A stretch of 64,000 nucleotides of DNA from Lysinibacillus irui (GCF_028877475.1 NZ_CP113527.1:1109501-1173500), one strand, 5' to 3'. Positions 39,701 to 47,441 are shown, counted from the stretch's first letter. Numbers and translations are program-made. Notes: generated by a model not told the origin, from the sequence alone.

Positions 39701-40801
39701 ATTACAGACAAGCTTCCTACAGGCATACAATATGTAGAAGATAGTATTAAAGTTAGTCATAATGGTAAAGGTTCATTCAGTAATGGCGCTGTAATCGCGG
39801 AATTTGGTGATGTGAAAGATACGGAATGGTATACAGTCTCATTTGAAGCTAAAATCTTGTCGGGACAATCCGGCGAGGAAATCAAAAATATTGCTGCTGT
39901 TGGTGGAGACAATATTGATGATCCGGATAAGCCAAGTACGGATATCCAAGTTTTACCGGTTGATATAAAGTTAACTAAAGAAGTAGATAAAGCAAAAGCA
40001 AATATAGGTAATCTTATAACCTATACAATTGAAGCTAAAAACGAAGAAAAAATTGAATCTTGGAATGGTACAATCAAAGATAAACTACCTGCTCATGTTG
40101 AGCTAGTTCCAGGGTCTACTATTTTAAATGGCAAAGAATTAATGGATACTGATGTTTGGAAAAATGGTGAGTTAATTATTCAACCTGTCGTATTAAAAGC
40201 GGGGGAAACAGCTACTATTAAGTTCAGAGTAAAAGTGTTACCAAGTGCTTTAAATGCAACAATAGAGAACATAGCAATTGCATATGACTCAAAAAATAAT
40301 GAAATTACAACACCTCCAGCTAAAACAGAAGTGGTTCAGGTAGTTCCGGATGGCAATACTAATACAGACGGTAATACTGGTACGGATGGTAATACTGGTA
40401 CGGATGGTAATACTGGTACGGATGGTAATACTGGTACGGATGGTAATACTGGTACGGATGGTAATACTGGTACAGATGGTAATACTAATACAGACGGTAA
40501 TAGTGATACGGATGGTAATACTAATACAGAGGATAATACTGGTACGGATAGTAATACCAATACAGACGGCAATATTGGTATGAATGGCAGTTCTAATACA
40601 GACAGTAATACTAGTAAAGATGCTAATAGTATTGATAGTAATACAAATGAAAGTAATATTACCCCAGAAGACTATACGAAAAAAGAGAAACAGCAAATAT
40701 TGCCTCAAACAGGTGAAAAGCAGACAGGTTTTATGAACCTTATCGGTATTCTCTTGGTTGGATTTGCACTTTTTGGTCTTTTGAATAGAAAAAGAGTTTA
40801 G
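33722..40801 (+). CDS. Giant LPXTG-anchored surface adhesin with lectin and DUF11 repeats
   Basis: 2359 residues. A signal peptide ends near ASAEE (about residue 36). An acidic Thr/Glu linker (155-230) leads to an L-type lectin-like domain (about 235-485: SDGLTFTISTK, ADGGGLGYYGI). Then come a Big-1-like domain (495-590), a NGSFEEP...QYAELNAE carbohydrate-binding-like domain (613-787) and about ten DUF11 units (from 793), six of them nearly identical (1077-1946). A Gly/Thr/Asp/Asn spacer (about 2210-2290), LPQTG at 2327-2331, a membrane helix and NRKRV complete a sortase-A substrate. AGGAGG precedes the ATG. Presumably a fibrillar adhesin held to peptidoglycan; the ligand is unknown. Confidence 0.95.
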   Translation: MRRSIYCSRKLSIFLIFVLLFQSLSSSIISLASAEELINNYTDNLYFTEKGQNERIQEFKVENQVISLDLVLQEGQDTDTKSKLQLPEGLSLKLDNPLQEGLTYDENTQTVFVDWTKFTLVGDKKRVSLSLSSSLTDNVNIQATMEQNSQIFYSQPLNITPVPSETPSTTEATSDENITSNENTAPDENAVPEEIIEETPEEEQPIKEQPTEDNHTSSEMSSSQDAAITYTDQDIMANATGSNPWLTYKFDNFPMDTVNQLFTLNGTAAVPGGSDIIRLTSATPLQSGAVFNKDAMCPKNNYSFSTAFSFSMNNANPAGASDGLTFTISTKSTSEKADGGGLGYYGINPSFAVKYDTFLNDVYKDPSSNYIGLAENGSVVNQTGRFTDLNQYNTDNGTNFVLSNGTQYYSWIDYDGLSQIVQVRLGTSPDRASSNIVLSVNNVDLGAIFGGQPIHAGFTASTGYPNYENHDINSWYFVNDLAPITTLNPQNNYKQAPSSVQLATEPNGNSGEYNVTATLLDPLGNPVSGASLDTFTSTSGVLTGPNGEALADLVSDTEGKIHAVLKNADYSMDNTLKATIGCKEDTATIPASNQPPTDPPTESCPAPVALINGSFEEPTARMPGDTGSPGSEHAWQYFLESEVPGWKTSASDKFIQIMKSEYLYGGMEINPPNGNQYAELNAEQVSALYQDVKTTPGQTIYWRLAHKGGLGVDTMAVQIGSANIDPKSLPTVKEITTDKDEWVYYSGSYTVPAGQTTTRFAFNSIEAAGGDQRWGNLLDDIFLGTVPCVTAEKTVSPEGEVSAGDELTYEVTIKNNGGDVASNAIFEDAIPAGTEYVPGSLKITNGQGTGDLTDANDSDKGHFDGDKVIVKLGDLPNTSSLPDGITVQFKVKALLSGAGTTVANKAQVNYRNLLTNTEETTNTNEVSTLVNEKGPVLQSEKVAVLKEKAAANTDATNPEVGDTLLYTIYTQNTISNSMIKNLVISDAIPKGLAYQPGSLKVDGVAVTDEQDTDKGHFIDGVITGQFGDITDMDWHVLTFEVKVQAGQAGLDIKNVATVTGDNIPTPDKPEEVVNVYPRGAQLASEKSSTIKEKASGNTDKDHPEVGDTLLYTIKTQNTLTDSLVKNLVISDAIPKGLEYQPGSLKVDGVAVTDEQDTDKGHYANGTVTGQFGDITDTNWHELTFEVKVQAGQAGLDIKNVATVTGDNIPTPDKPEEVVNVYPRGAQLASEKSSTIKEKASGNTDKDHPEVGDTLLYTIKTQNTLTDSLVKNLVISDAIPKGLEYQPGSLKVDGVAVTDEQDTDKGHYANGTVTGQFGDITDTNWHELTFEVKVQAGQAGLDIKNVATVTGDNIPTPDKPEEVVNVYPRGAQLASEKSSTIKEKASGNTDKDHPEVGDTLLYTIKTQNTLTDSLVKNLVISDAIPKGLEYQPGSLKVDGVAVTDEQDTDKGHYANGTVTGQFGDITDTNWHELTFEVKVQAGQAGLDIKNVATVTGDNIPTPDKPEEVVNVYPRGAQLASEKSSTIKEKASGNTDKDHPEVGDTLLYTIKTQNTLTDSLVKNLVISDAIPKGLEYQPGSLKVDGVAVTDEQDTDKGHYANGTVTGQFGDITDTNWHELTFEVKVQAGQAGLDIKNVATVTGDNIPTPDKPEEVVNVYPRGAQLASEKSSTIKEKASGNTDKDHPEVGDTLLYTIKTQNTLADSLVKNLVISDAIPKGLEYQSGSLKVDGVAVTDEQDTDKGHYANGTVTGQFGDITDTNWHELTFEVKVQAGQAGLDIKNVATVTGDNIPTPDKPEEVVNVYPRGAQLASEKSSTIKEKASGNTDKDHPEVGDTLLYTIKTQNTLADSLVKNLVISDAIPKGLEYQSGSLKVDGVAVTDEQDTDKGHYANGTVTGQFGDITDTNWHELTFEVKVQAGQAGLDIKNVATVTGDNIPTPDKPEEVVNVYPRNPILESSKTAVNAQTGKNNFEVGDTIVYTIKSRNKVSESIIKNFTITDKLPTGIQYVEDSIKVSHNGKGSFSNGAVIAEFGDVKDTEWYTVSFEAKILSGQSGEEIKNIAAVGGDNIDDPDKPSTDIQVLPVDIKLTKEVDKAKANIGNLITYTIEAKNEEKIESWNGTIKDKLPAHVELVPGSTILNGKELMDTDVWKNGELIIQPVVLKAGETATIKFRVKVLPSALNATIENIAIAYDSKNNEITTPPAKTEVVQVVPDGNTNTDGNTGTDGNTGTDGNTGTDGNTGTDGNTGTDGNTGTDGNTNTDGNSDTDGNTNTEDNTGTDSNTNTDGNIGMNGSSNTDSNTSKDANSIDSNTNESNITPEDYTKKEKQQILPQTGEKQTGFMNLIGILLVGFALFGLLNRKRV
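36951..39560 (+). repeat. Six tandem 435-bp repeats in the adhesin gene
   Basis: Units begin at 36951, 37386, 37821, 38256, 38691 and 39126, each exactly 435 bp (145 codons) and beginning CACGTGGCGCACAA. Units 1-4 are almost identical. Units 5-6 share their own changes (LADS for LTDS, YQSGS for YQPGS), so two amplification rounds are visible. More diverged units flank on both sides. Confidence 0.97.
40353..40610 (+). repeat. 18-bp tandem repeats encoding the cell-wall spacer
   Basis: GGTAATACTGGTACGGAT repeats encode GNTGTD. About six copies are near-perfect, then decay to NTNTDG and NSDTDG variants. Confidence 0.9.
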
Positions 40802-40823
40802 AAAAGATATTTATTAATTAACC

Positions 40824-40882
40824 AACAACAGCACTTGGAAATGTATCCGAAATTGGATAGTTTAAGGTGCTGTTGTTTTATT
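40824..40882 (+). terminator. Terminator of the adhesin gene
   Basis: AACAACAGCACTT (40824-40836) pairs with AAGGTGCTGTTGTTT (40864-40878), then TATTTTG. The gap 40883-41202 shows nothing further. Confidence 0.82.
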
Positions 40883-41202
40883 TTGAAAAATTACATTTTA
40901 CTAGCGTTTTATCAGATATTGTTAAAAGAAAACTGAGGATGTTATTGTTAGCTTTAAACGTTTTTTATTCTTTTATTCAATAATAGTTATTCAGAATCAA
41001 CATACCGGTTGAGAATATTTTACCATGCACTACACTTACACTTTCTACGTATTTTTCTATTAAATTGTCTAAAAAGTTCTCTTTTATCAACGATCGCTTC
41101 TGGAATTTATTTGTAAATATTTTTTGAAAAAAGTAGTAGCCGTTAAATAATGTAATATGGTATTATAACTATATACCAATATTTTACATAGGAGTTGATA
41201 TA

Positions 41203-41760
41203 ATGTTAAAAAGGTTAATTTTATCATTATTACTATTGCTATCAGTAGTTGGTGCAGCTTTTACAATTGATTCAAAAATAGCTGCAGCAGAAGAAGTAAA
41301 TTCAGAAGAAGAAGTAAATTCAGAAGAAGAAGTAAATTCAGAAGAAGAAGTAAATTCAGAAGAGGTTACAACTTATTTTATTAATGATTTCCGATATAGA
41401 AAGGTAAATGTTAAAACATACAATGAATGGTCGGGCTATAAAAGAGCTTCTGATAATATAACAACAGGCAAAGGAGGCGGTTCTATTACAGCAACCAAAA
41501 GTGTCACTTTTGGAACAGAAGTATCTGGAGAAATAGATGGACTAGGTATATCAACATCAAAATCTATCACAAGTGCAATTGGATATACATTAAATGCTGA
41601 CCCTAATACAACCGTTTATATGGGGTATAGAGTATATTATAAAGTGGAAACGGGTACTAGAGAGTATTATGATTTAGTAACTGGAAAAGTATTAAGAAGT
41701 AATAGTTATACTGTTAAGGTTCCACAATATGGTGAGTTTAAATTAATAAATGCTAAGTAA
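41203..41760 (+). CDS. Small secreted protein with EEEVNS repeats
   Basis: 185 residues, not recognised. Signal peptide LILSLLLLLSVVGAAFTI followed by AAAEE, then four EEEVNS copies. The mature domain is rich in Ser, Thr and Gly with alternating polar/hydrophobic beta-like strands (SITATKSVTFGTEVSGEI, GLGISTSKSITSAIGYTL, TTVYMGYRVYYKVETGTR). That pattern recalls beta-rich secreted or pore-forming proteins, but I see no defining motif. AGGAG lies before the ATG, and it has its own terminator. Confidence 0.8.
   Translation: MLKRLILSLLLLLSVVGAAFTIDSKIAAAEEVNSEEEVNSEEEVNSEEEVNSEEVTTYFINDFRYRKVNVKTYNEWSGYKRASDNITTGKGGGSITATKSVTFGTEVSGEIDGLGISTSKSITSAIGYTLNADPNTTVYMGYRVYYKVETGTREYYDLVTGKVLRSNSYTVKVPQYGEFKLINAK
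41290..41358 (+). repeat. 18-bp tandem repeats in the secreted protein gene
   Basis: The unit GAAGAAGAAGTAAATTCA (EEEVNS) occurs about four times just after the signal-peptide region, identical at the DNA level. Confidence 0.92.
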
Positions 41761-41770
41761 ACAATTAACT

Positions 41771-41812
41771 GAAACAAGACTAGCTAATATAGTTAGTCTT
41801 GTTTCATTTTTT
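41771..41812. terminator. Terminator shared by convergent genes
   Basis: GAAACAAGACTAGCT (41771-41785) pairs with AGTTAGTCTTGTTTC (41791-41805), then ATTTTTTT. Confidence 0.85.
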
Positions 41813-42008
41813 TAGAAAAGAAGTATCCTAATTTTGATAGTGAATATAATAAAAAAATAATCATTAAATTCCTGGATATTACATATCCATCAATTGCTAA
41901 ATCGTAACCCTTTGGTATTAAAATATTACTGTTAAACAGAATATATATTGTAGATAAAATAGGAATAAGAATACATAAAAGTCCTAATAATTTATATTTG
42001 CTATCCAT
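41793..42008 (-). CDS. Small two-helix membrane protein
   Basis: 71 residues from ATG 42008, nine bases after AGGTG. The GTG at 42020 overlaps that site. Two hydrophobic segments (KLLGLLCILIPILSTIYILF and RNLMIIFLLYSLSKLGYFF) and a basic tail SKKMKQD. Not recognised. It is convergent with the secreted protein over a shared terminator, so a partner or immunity role can be imagined, but nothing shows it. Confidence 0.55.
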   Translation of the reverse strand: MDSKYKLLGLLCILIPILSTIYILFNSNILIPKGYDLAIDGYVISRNLMIIFLLYSLSKLGYFFSKKMKQD

Positions 42009-42347
42009 AGTTATCTTCACCTACTTAATTATTTTATTCATATTATTTTAACATTTTTCTTTACATTTTAAAATTGTAATTTTAGTTATTATTTAACAGG
42101 AGTTTTATGTTTAGCCTATTTCTTGAGGGGCGTTACTCTAAAAAGGTTTAAAATTTTAAAATGCTCGTTTTAAGCTAACGGGGCCGTATGCTGAAATTCC
42201 GCTCCAGTCGCGACAGTTGTAAAAAGTAGTGATGGAGAGTCTAGAACAAAATGCGTCTTTTTTAGATTTTCCACTCTTTAGATGAAGTATGTAAAACTTT
42301 TTATTTTATTCCCTTTGTAAGCAATATAGGGTTTTAAAATAAAATCA

Positions 42348-42482
42348 ATGGAAACCTGGAATATAAAAGCCCTGGCCCAATACCTGGTTAATGTTATGCA
42401 CGGAATTACAGTGACCACTGTAACTGCGGATCGTGAAATGCTGGACAATATTGTGCGCAATTCGCTTTACTTTCTGCCGTGA
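42348..42482 (+). pseudogene. C-terminal fragment of a TetR-family regulator
   Basis: 45 codons reading METWNIKALAQYLVNVMHGI then TVTTVTADREMLDNIVRNSL and ending YFLP. This is the end of a TetR/AcrR ligand domain, and no DNA-binding part is present upstream. Its higher GC than the surroundings suggests the tail of a lost, imported gene. 42045-42347 otherwise holds no feature beyond a stray family-B-like CTAACGGGGC at about 42175. Confidence 0.7.
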
Positions 42483-42504
42483 GCACAAGAGAATACAATA
42501 GAAG

Positions 42505-42533
42505 GAGCTGTACGTTTATGTACAGCTCTTTTT
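42505..42533 (+). terminator. Terminator after the TetR fragment
   Basis: GAGCTGTAC (42505-42513) pairs with GTACAGCTC (42520-42528), then TTTTT. Confidence 0.88.
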
Positions 42534-42604
42534 AGTGTTTATAAAGATTGGGACTTAGATATTCGGCAAGACCGTAATAATAATTTGTTTACTACACTTA
42601 CATT

Positions 42605-43957
42605 TTATTGTATTTCTATCCATAAAGACAACGCGTTGATCCAATTTGGATCTCCGTATCCTTGATAGCTTTGAACAGCTTCATAATTCTTTCCTTGGTA
42701 TTCTACCTTATCTCCTTTTGTATACGCCTTAAACGGATTCCATTGTTCATAAGAAGCTCCGAGGTCTTTTGTTGTTACAGTTAAAATTGTACTTTTAACG
42801 GATTCATTTCCAGCTGTATCTACAGAAGTTACGGCATACTTATATGTTGTATTTGCTTGGAGATTCTTGTCCATAAATGATGTAGTTTTTGATGTCCCAA
42901 CAACAGTCATAGGTTCAACTTGTGTCCCTTTATATATAACATAATGGTCAACTGCTACATTATCCTCTGATGCACTCCACATTAAGTCTACACTAGAAGA
43001 TGTTACACCCATTGTGTGTAGTGCAGTCGGTTGCGTTGGTGTTTCTGTATCTGGAACCGTATGCATTGTCTCTACAACTGTCGATTCACTTTCATTAGAA
43101 ACATTTCCAGCAGCATCTACTGCTTTTACTGTATATGTATATTTTGTACTCGCTTTTAAATTTTTATCTGTGAATGTTGTTCCTGGTACCACGCCAACTA
43201 CTTTACCATCTCGTAATACCTGATATTCTTTTACACCCACATTGTCTGTAGAGGGATTCCATTTTAGTTCAGCACTGTTTGAAGTAATTTTTGTTGTAAG
43301 TAATCCATCTGGTTGAGTTGGAGCTTCTTTATCTACGTCTCCATTATTCACCAAATTAACATCAATTGCACTATAGAAGGCATTTGAAGTATCAGCTACA
43401 TCCCAAACAGCTAGAATAATGTGGTACCCACTACGATCAGTTGGGACGTTAATTGTATGAGTTAAATTATTCGATGCGGCAGAACCATTATGTTCAACAG
43501 TACCAATCAGTTCAAGATCAGCCCGAGTTAATGGTTTATTAGGATTCCAACCACTTTTTGTAATATAATAATGCCATTTACTTGTTAAATGGGGGGCAGT
43601 ATATTTCCATGTAAAAGTATTTAATCCTCCTGTAATCGTATTTTTAAACCAGCGATCTGCAGTTTGTTGATCAAGGATACCACCAAATAGGCCTCCAGCA
43701 GATGCAATTTTACCATCAGCAGGTCCACTTTGTGGAAATCCTTTAGGTGCCTCTAGACTTTGTGGCTCGTACATAACGTTTCCACACATTAAGTTAAGTG
43801 CCCCATAATTTTGAGTACATAAAGCAGCTCTGCTAGCCGGTTTTTCAACAAACCCATGAGCATATGCATTTGGCGCCATTGAAATACCTATGATTCCAGC
43901 AGCTAAAATGGTAGCACTTAATCCTTTTTTGCTTAATTTTGTGAATTTAGTATTCAT
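42605..43957 (-). CDS. Secreted chitin-active LPMO (AA10) with two FnIII domains and CBM5/12
   Basis: 450 residues. The signal peptide ends NAYA, so the mature protein starts HGFVEKPASRA with the copper-binding N-terminal histidine. The second brace histidine is probably in TAPHLTSKWHYY. The AA10 domain runs to about 205, then come two fibronectin III domains (about 212-300, 305-395) and a C-terminal chitin-binding module YEQWNPFKAYTKGDKVEY. It is exported and cleaves crystalline chitin oxidatively. AAGGAGA precedes the start. It faces away from the next genes, with no other chitinase in view. Confidence 0.95.
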   Translation of the reverse strand: MNTKFTKLSKKGLSATILAAGIIGISMAPNAYAHGFVEKPASRAALCTQNYGALNLMCGNVMYEPQSLEAPKGFPQSGPADGKIASAGGLFGGILDQQTADRWFKNTITGGLNTFTWKYTAPHLTSKWHYYITKSGWNPNKPLTRADLELIGTVEHNGSAASNNLTHTINVPTDRSGYHIILAVWDVADTSNAFYSAIDVNLVNNGDVDKEAPTQPDGLLTTKITSNSAELKWNPSTDNVGVKEYQVLRDGKVVGVVPGTTFTDKNLKASTKYTYTVKAVDAAGNVSNESESTVVETMHTVPDTETPTQPTALHTMGVTSSSVDLMWSASEDNVAVDHYVIYKGTQVEPMTVVGTSKTTSFMDKNLQANTTYKYAVTSVDTAGNESVKSTILTVTTKDLGASYEQWNPFKAYTKGDKVEYQGKNYEAVQSYQGYGDPNWINALSLWIEIQ

Positions 43958-44374
43958 ATAACTAGTCTCCTTTTGTTGGAATTAGAAAGCAACTAGTATG
44001 ATAGCAATATATTAATAATTATTCAAAGTCTGTATATATAGTTAAATTGTAATGGTTAATAAAAACAAATTGTTTCAATATGGTTGGTTATATAGTCCTT
44101 AATCGGATATTTATCTTATTTTTTGGACTTATTTTCTATTAAAAATAACATGTTATTTTATAAAAATCTTTAATTCTATTAAAATTTGTCAATTTCCGTA
44201 CAGTTACTCTTCTCATCCATGTAATGACATAAAAAAAGTAGTTAGATTGAAACGAAACACTCAAATATTGCAACATGAAGTATCTAGCTAAAGCTCCTTT
44301 TGTTCAAAAATAGACTAAGAAGCAATATTGTAATAATTGATGAAATTGTAGTAACTTAATTTAAATAACGGGAA

Positions 44375-44446
44375 GAACCCGCTTCAAGAAACCATTATGA
44401 CATGGGCTTTTAAACATGGCATGGTATTTGAAGCGGGTTCTTTTTA
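44375..44446 (+). terminator. Orphan structured terminator in a gene-free stretch
   Basis: GAACCCGCTTCAA (44375-44387) pairs perfectly with TTGAAGCGGGTTC (44428-44440). Inner pairing ACCAT/ATGGT and CATG/CATG continues the stem, and TTTTTATTT follows. No intact gene ends here. In 43960-45400 I otherwise see only AT-rich DNA, the palindrome at 44819 and loose tandem repeats near 45140-45215. Confidence 0.7.
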
Positions 44447-44818
44447 TTTATTGAAAAGAAAAGATTCGAAGGGAAGATAACTAATGTATTGAGTGCTTTG
44501 CATCAATACATACGATTATAATTTAACATGTCCATAAACATGAAAAATGCAAGGAAAGTGAATAATTTATTGATAATCAGCCAAATTTTTATTATTGTCT
44601 GCCAGTATTTATATTTTGTTATCGCTTCAGTTGAATTTTTATATCCCATTTTTAATTATCAGCATTCTCATAGGTATTATATAATGCAATCTAAAAAATA
44701 TAATAATAATAAAAAGAATTCATTTATTGTGGAGTCTTTTTATTATGTCTGAGTAATCTGGTTTATCACTCACTAAGACTAAGAATGGAAATCTAAGATT
44801 GGAAATGAATAATTTTAA

Positions 44819-44846
44819 ACTAAGGTAGGAGTTAACCTACCTTAGT
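44819..44846. other. Perfect 11-bp palindrome
   Basis: ACTAAGGTAGG (44819-44829) and CCTACCTTAGT (44836-44846) are separated by AGTTAA and followed by CGGGCGG, not a T run. Possible operator or relative of repeat family B. Confidence 0.4.
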
Positions 44847-45257
44847 CGGGCGGACAAAATAACAGGAAAATGATCGAACTTTTTTTAAAAAATCTTATAC
44901 TTAATCTAAAAAGAGTAACTAACTACATTTTATCAATCATTTTTTAAAATGTAATTTTTGATAAGGAATGAGGGATATTTTTTAATCAATCTTTATAAAG
45001 CTACAAAAAGTTATAATCTAGTTTTAAATTGTATGTAGTATTCATTACGCTTCGTTTCCATCTTTCTTTTATTCCTTCAAAATTCCTTATGGCTTGAACT
45101 TACAATTTATAAGGAATATATTTCAAACTTTATTTGTCATATACAATTTTATAAAAAAGATTGATCATTTATAACAAAGCTCGATTATTTAAAACAAAGA
45201 TTAACATTTATAATATAGTTTGATTAAAATTCCTTTGTTGATATGCAGGATTTTTTT

Positions 45258-45287
45258 GTTCAACTATCGGGCCATTTAATGGAGTAA
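45258..45287 (+). repeat. Repeat family A, truncated copy 3
   Basis: TTGTTCAACTATCGGGCCAT then TTAATGGAGT: outer arms joined, inner hairpin missing. Preceded by the terminator-like TCCTTTGTTGATATGCAGGA, as at 31.77 kb. Confidence 0.5.
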
Positions 45288-45407
45288 GGTTTATTGAATT
45301 AACTGTGCATCCGGTAAAAAAAATTTTTTTACCCATTATTAGTACCTAGTGCTAGTAATAAGTGATAAAATAAAGGAGTAAAAATTTCTAAATAAGGTGG
45401 TTTTTTT

Positions 45408-46391
45408 ATGTCCGTATCTAAAGCTCGTATTACTGCCATAGGTTCATATGTACCTGAAAGAAGGTTAACAAATTACGATTTAGAAAAATTAGTTGAAACA
45501 AACGATGAATGGATTGTTAAACGTACTGGTATTAAAGAACGAAGAATAACAAATGAAGAAGAATTTACAAGTGATTTAAGTTATAAAGCCGTAAGAAATT
45601 TAATGGAACGATACGATAAATCAGTAGATGACGTCGATATGATTATCGTCTGTACATTAACTCCTGATTTCAAAACTCCAAGCGTGTCTTCATTAGTCCA
45701 AGCAAAGCTAGGTATTAAAAATTCTGGAACTATTGATTTAAACGCTGCTTGTGCAGGGTTTACTTATGGATTGCATGTAGCAAATGGATTAATTACTTCT
45801 GGTTTACACAAGAAAATTCTTGTTATTGGAGCAGAAACTCTATCTAAAGTTACTGATTATGAGGATAGATCTACCTGTATTTTATTTGGAGATGGTGGAG
45901 GAGCAGTACTTGTAGAGTTCGACGAAAAAAAACCAAGTTTTCTATCCTCACATTTGGGTTCAGAGGGGGAAAAAGGAAAAAGCTTATATTGTTCCAATTT
46001 ATCAAATCGTATGTTTGAAGAGGATTTAATTAATAGTGATAAAATCGTTCAAAATGGACGCGAGGTTTACAAATGGGCTGTTACTACTGTTCCTAAAGGT
46101 ATGCAAACTGTTATGAAAAATGCATCTATCCCTTTAAGTGATGTTGATTGGTTTGTACCTCATAGTGCAAATTTAAGAATGATTGAATCAATATGTGAAA
46201 AAGCTGATTTCCCGATAGAAAAAACATTATATAGCTTAGTTGATTACGGTAATACTTCGTCGGCTACAATCCCATTATCACTAGATAAGGGTATACTTGA
46301 AGGGAAAATCAAAAATGGTAACAAGATGTTATTGTATGGCTTCGGTGGTGGTTTGGCATATGCTGGATTATTAATTAATTGGAATATATGA
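45408..46391 (+). CDS. Ketoacyl-ACP synthase III (FabH-like)
   Basis: 327 residues. Catalytic triad is all present: Cys in NAACAGFTYGL, His in VPHSANLRM, Asn in DYGNTSSAT. DEWIVKRTGIKERRI is the usual N-terminal signature, and the glycine-rich YGFGGGLAYAG ends the chain. It condenses an acyl-CoA with malonyl-ACP. It resembles the second B. subtilis enzyme FabHB more than a housekeeping fab-cluster gene, since no fabF or acp adjoins. It lies at the head of the repeat-separated array, so it is probably an accessory copy. AAGGTGG precedes the ATG. Confidence 0.93.
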   Translation: MSVSKARITAIGSYVPERRLTNYDLEKLVETNDEWIVKRTGIKERRITNEEEFTSDLSYKAVRNLMERYDKSVDDVDMIIVCTLTPDFKTPSVSSLVQAKLGIKNSGTIDLNAACAGFTYGLHVANGLITSGLHKKILVIGAETLSKVTDYEDRSTCILFGDGGGAVLVEFDEKKPSFLSSHLGSEGEKGKSLYCSNLSNRMFEEDLINSDKIVQNGREVYKWAVTTVPKGMQTVMKNASIPLSDVDWFVPHSANLRMIESICEKADFPIEKTLYSLVDYGNTSSATIPLSLDKGILEGKIKNGNKMLLYGFGGGLAYAGLLINWNI

Positions 46392-46429
46392 TAATTTGTT
46401 TATAGCTTTCTTATCTACTTCACACTTTC

Positions 46430-46507
46430 GTTGTTCATCAATCGGGCGCTTTTCTGAAATAGGAAAGCGTCTTTCTTCATGGAAAGGGCCAGATTGTTGA
46501 ATAACAA
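46430..46507 (+). repeat. Repeat family A, copy 4 (full)
   Basis: TTGTTCATCAATC, then GGGCGCTTTTC-TGAAATA-GGAAAGCGTC (inner hairpin with T-rich tail), then GGGCCA and GATTGTTGAATAACAA. Outer arms can pair over about 10 bases. Module C follows at 46525. Confidence 0.9.
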
Positions 46508-46590
46508 ATTTTCGCTAAATATTGCCAAGTGAGGGTTTGGGAACAATTTAATTACAATTTATGTCTATATTGAAAAAGGGAGGTGTCATT

Positions 46591-46875
46591 TTGTGGTTAA
46601 TATTAGGTCTTATTGCTATAGTAGCAACTTTTATAAATCTTTATATGTATACAACAGGTAAAGATTATAAACTTGCGATGACAACCGGGTTATCATTTAC
46701 AGCACTGACACTCTGTGCAGAACATAGCCTTGTATCTAATTGGGTAAAAGTTGAAGATTGGACGGCTTTATTGGATGTTGCACCTTCTATGGAAAAGGCG
46801 TTATGGTTTCTGACAATTGTTTCTATTTTACTAAATATAACACCTATACTTTTAGAACTAAAAAATAAAAAATAA
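46591..46875 (+). CDS. Small hydrophobic membrane protein
   Basis: 94 residues from TTG 46591, which follows AAGGGAGGTG. An ATG 30 bases upstream lies before that site. Three membrane segments: MWLILGLIAIVATFINLYMY, LAMTTGLSFTALTLCA and ALWFLTIVSILLNITPILLE. Function unknown. Its leader (about 46540-46585) is nearly the same as that of the unrelated DUF5412 gene at 48663, a sign of shuffled parts. Confidence 0.7.
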   Translation: MWLILGLIAIVATFINLYMYTTGKDYKLAMTTGLSFTALTLCAEHSLVSNWVKVEDWTALLDVAPSMEKALWFLTIVSILLNITPILLELKNKK

Positions 46876-46997
46876 TTACTTATTGTTGTTCATTTGGATT
46901 TACAACGTTAAGAGCAAAAAGTCCCCAAATCTCGCTTTGGGAAGGTTATACTTTAATTAATTTAAAAGTATAGCGATTTTGATACGGAGGTGTTGAA

Positions 46998-47396
46998 ATG
47001 TATACTCAAAAAATAATGTTAGCTTTATTTTTATTTATTTTTCTTTTAACAGGCTGTGGATTAGAAACGAAAACACTTACGGAATTTTATAAAAACGACC
47101 TTGAAGATGTTACTAAAATTCAAGTACAAGATGGAGGTACAGGTTATTCAAAAATCACAACAGATAAAAAAGTAATTGATGAGTTTTTGAGTGAAATCAA
47201 GGATGTACAATTTATACCTGAAGAAAATCAAGAAGATAGAGCTGGATTCCTTTATTCCATTACCCTTTATGAAGATGAACAAATGACTTTTATATTTACA
47301 GAAAATTATGTAAATGACTATTACTATTATACAGAGCCTGATATTTATCCAATAGTTGATAGCTTTTATAAAAATCTCAAAGTTGAAGAAGAATAA
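46998..47396 (+). CDS. Small lipoprotein
   Basis: 132 residues. Lipobox LLTGC at about 16-20 makes it a membrane-anchored lipoprotein. The mature part is acidic and Tyr-rich (YVNDYYYYTEPD) with a cystatin-like alternation of strands (DVTKIQVQDGGTGYSKITTD). Similar small lipoproteins of unknown role are common in Bacillus. GGAGGTG precedes the ATG. Module C lies just upstream. Confidence 0.8.
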   Translation: MYTQKIMLALFLFIFLLTGCGLETKTLTEFYKNDLEDVTKIQVQDGGTGYSKITTDKKVIDEFLSEIKDVQFIPEENQEDRAGFLYSITLYEDEQMTFIFTENYVNDYYYYTEPDIYPIVDSFYKNLKVEEE

Positions 47397-47407
47397 GTTT
47401 CCTTATG

Positions 47408-47441
47408 CAACTAACCATGTCCCTAAGAATGGTAGGTTAGT
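47408..47441 (+). repeat. Repeat family B-like inverted repeat
   Basis: CAACTAACCAT...ATGGTAGGTTAGT: AACTAACC arm pairs with GGTTAGT. Another, weaker AAACTAACGGG follows at 47447-47471. Confidence 0.55.

Noticed and set aside
40336..40708. Long open frames on both strands across the 18-bp repeats
   Set aside because: They translate only the repeat (LVRMVI, PSVPVL) and arise from its periodicity within the adhesin gene.
44528..44752. 74-residue open frame in AT-rich DNA
   Set aside because: No ribosome site; Asn/Lys/Tyr/Ile-rich composition expected of random AT-rich sequence.
45140..45215. Loose 20-23 base tandem pattern (AAAGATT...TTTATAA)
   Set aside because: Too degenerate and AT-rich to separate from chance.
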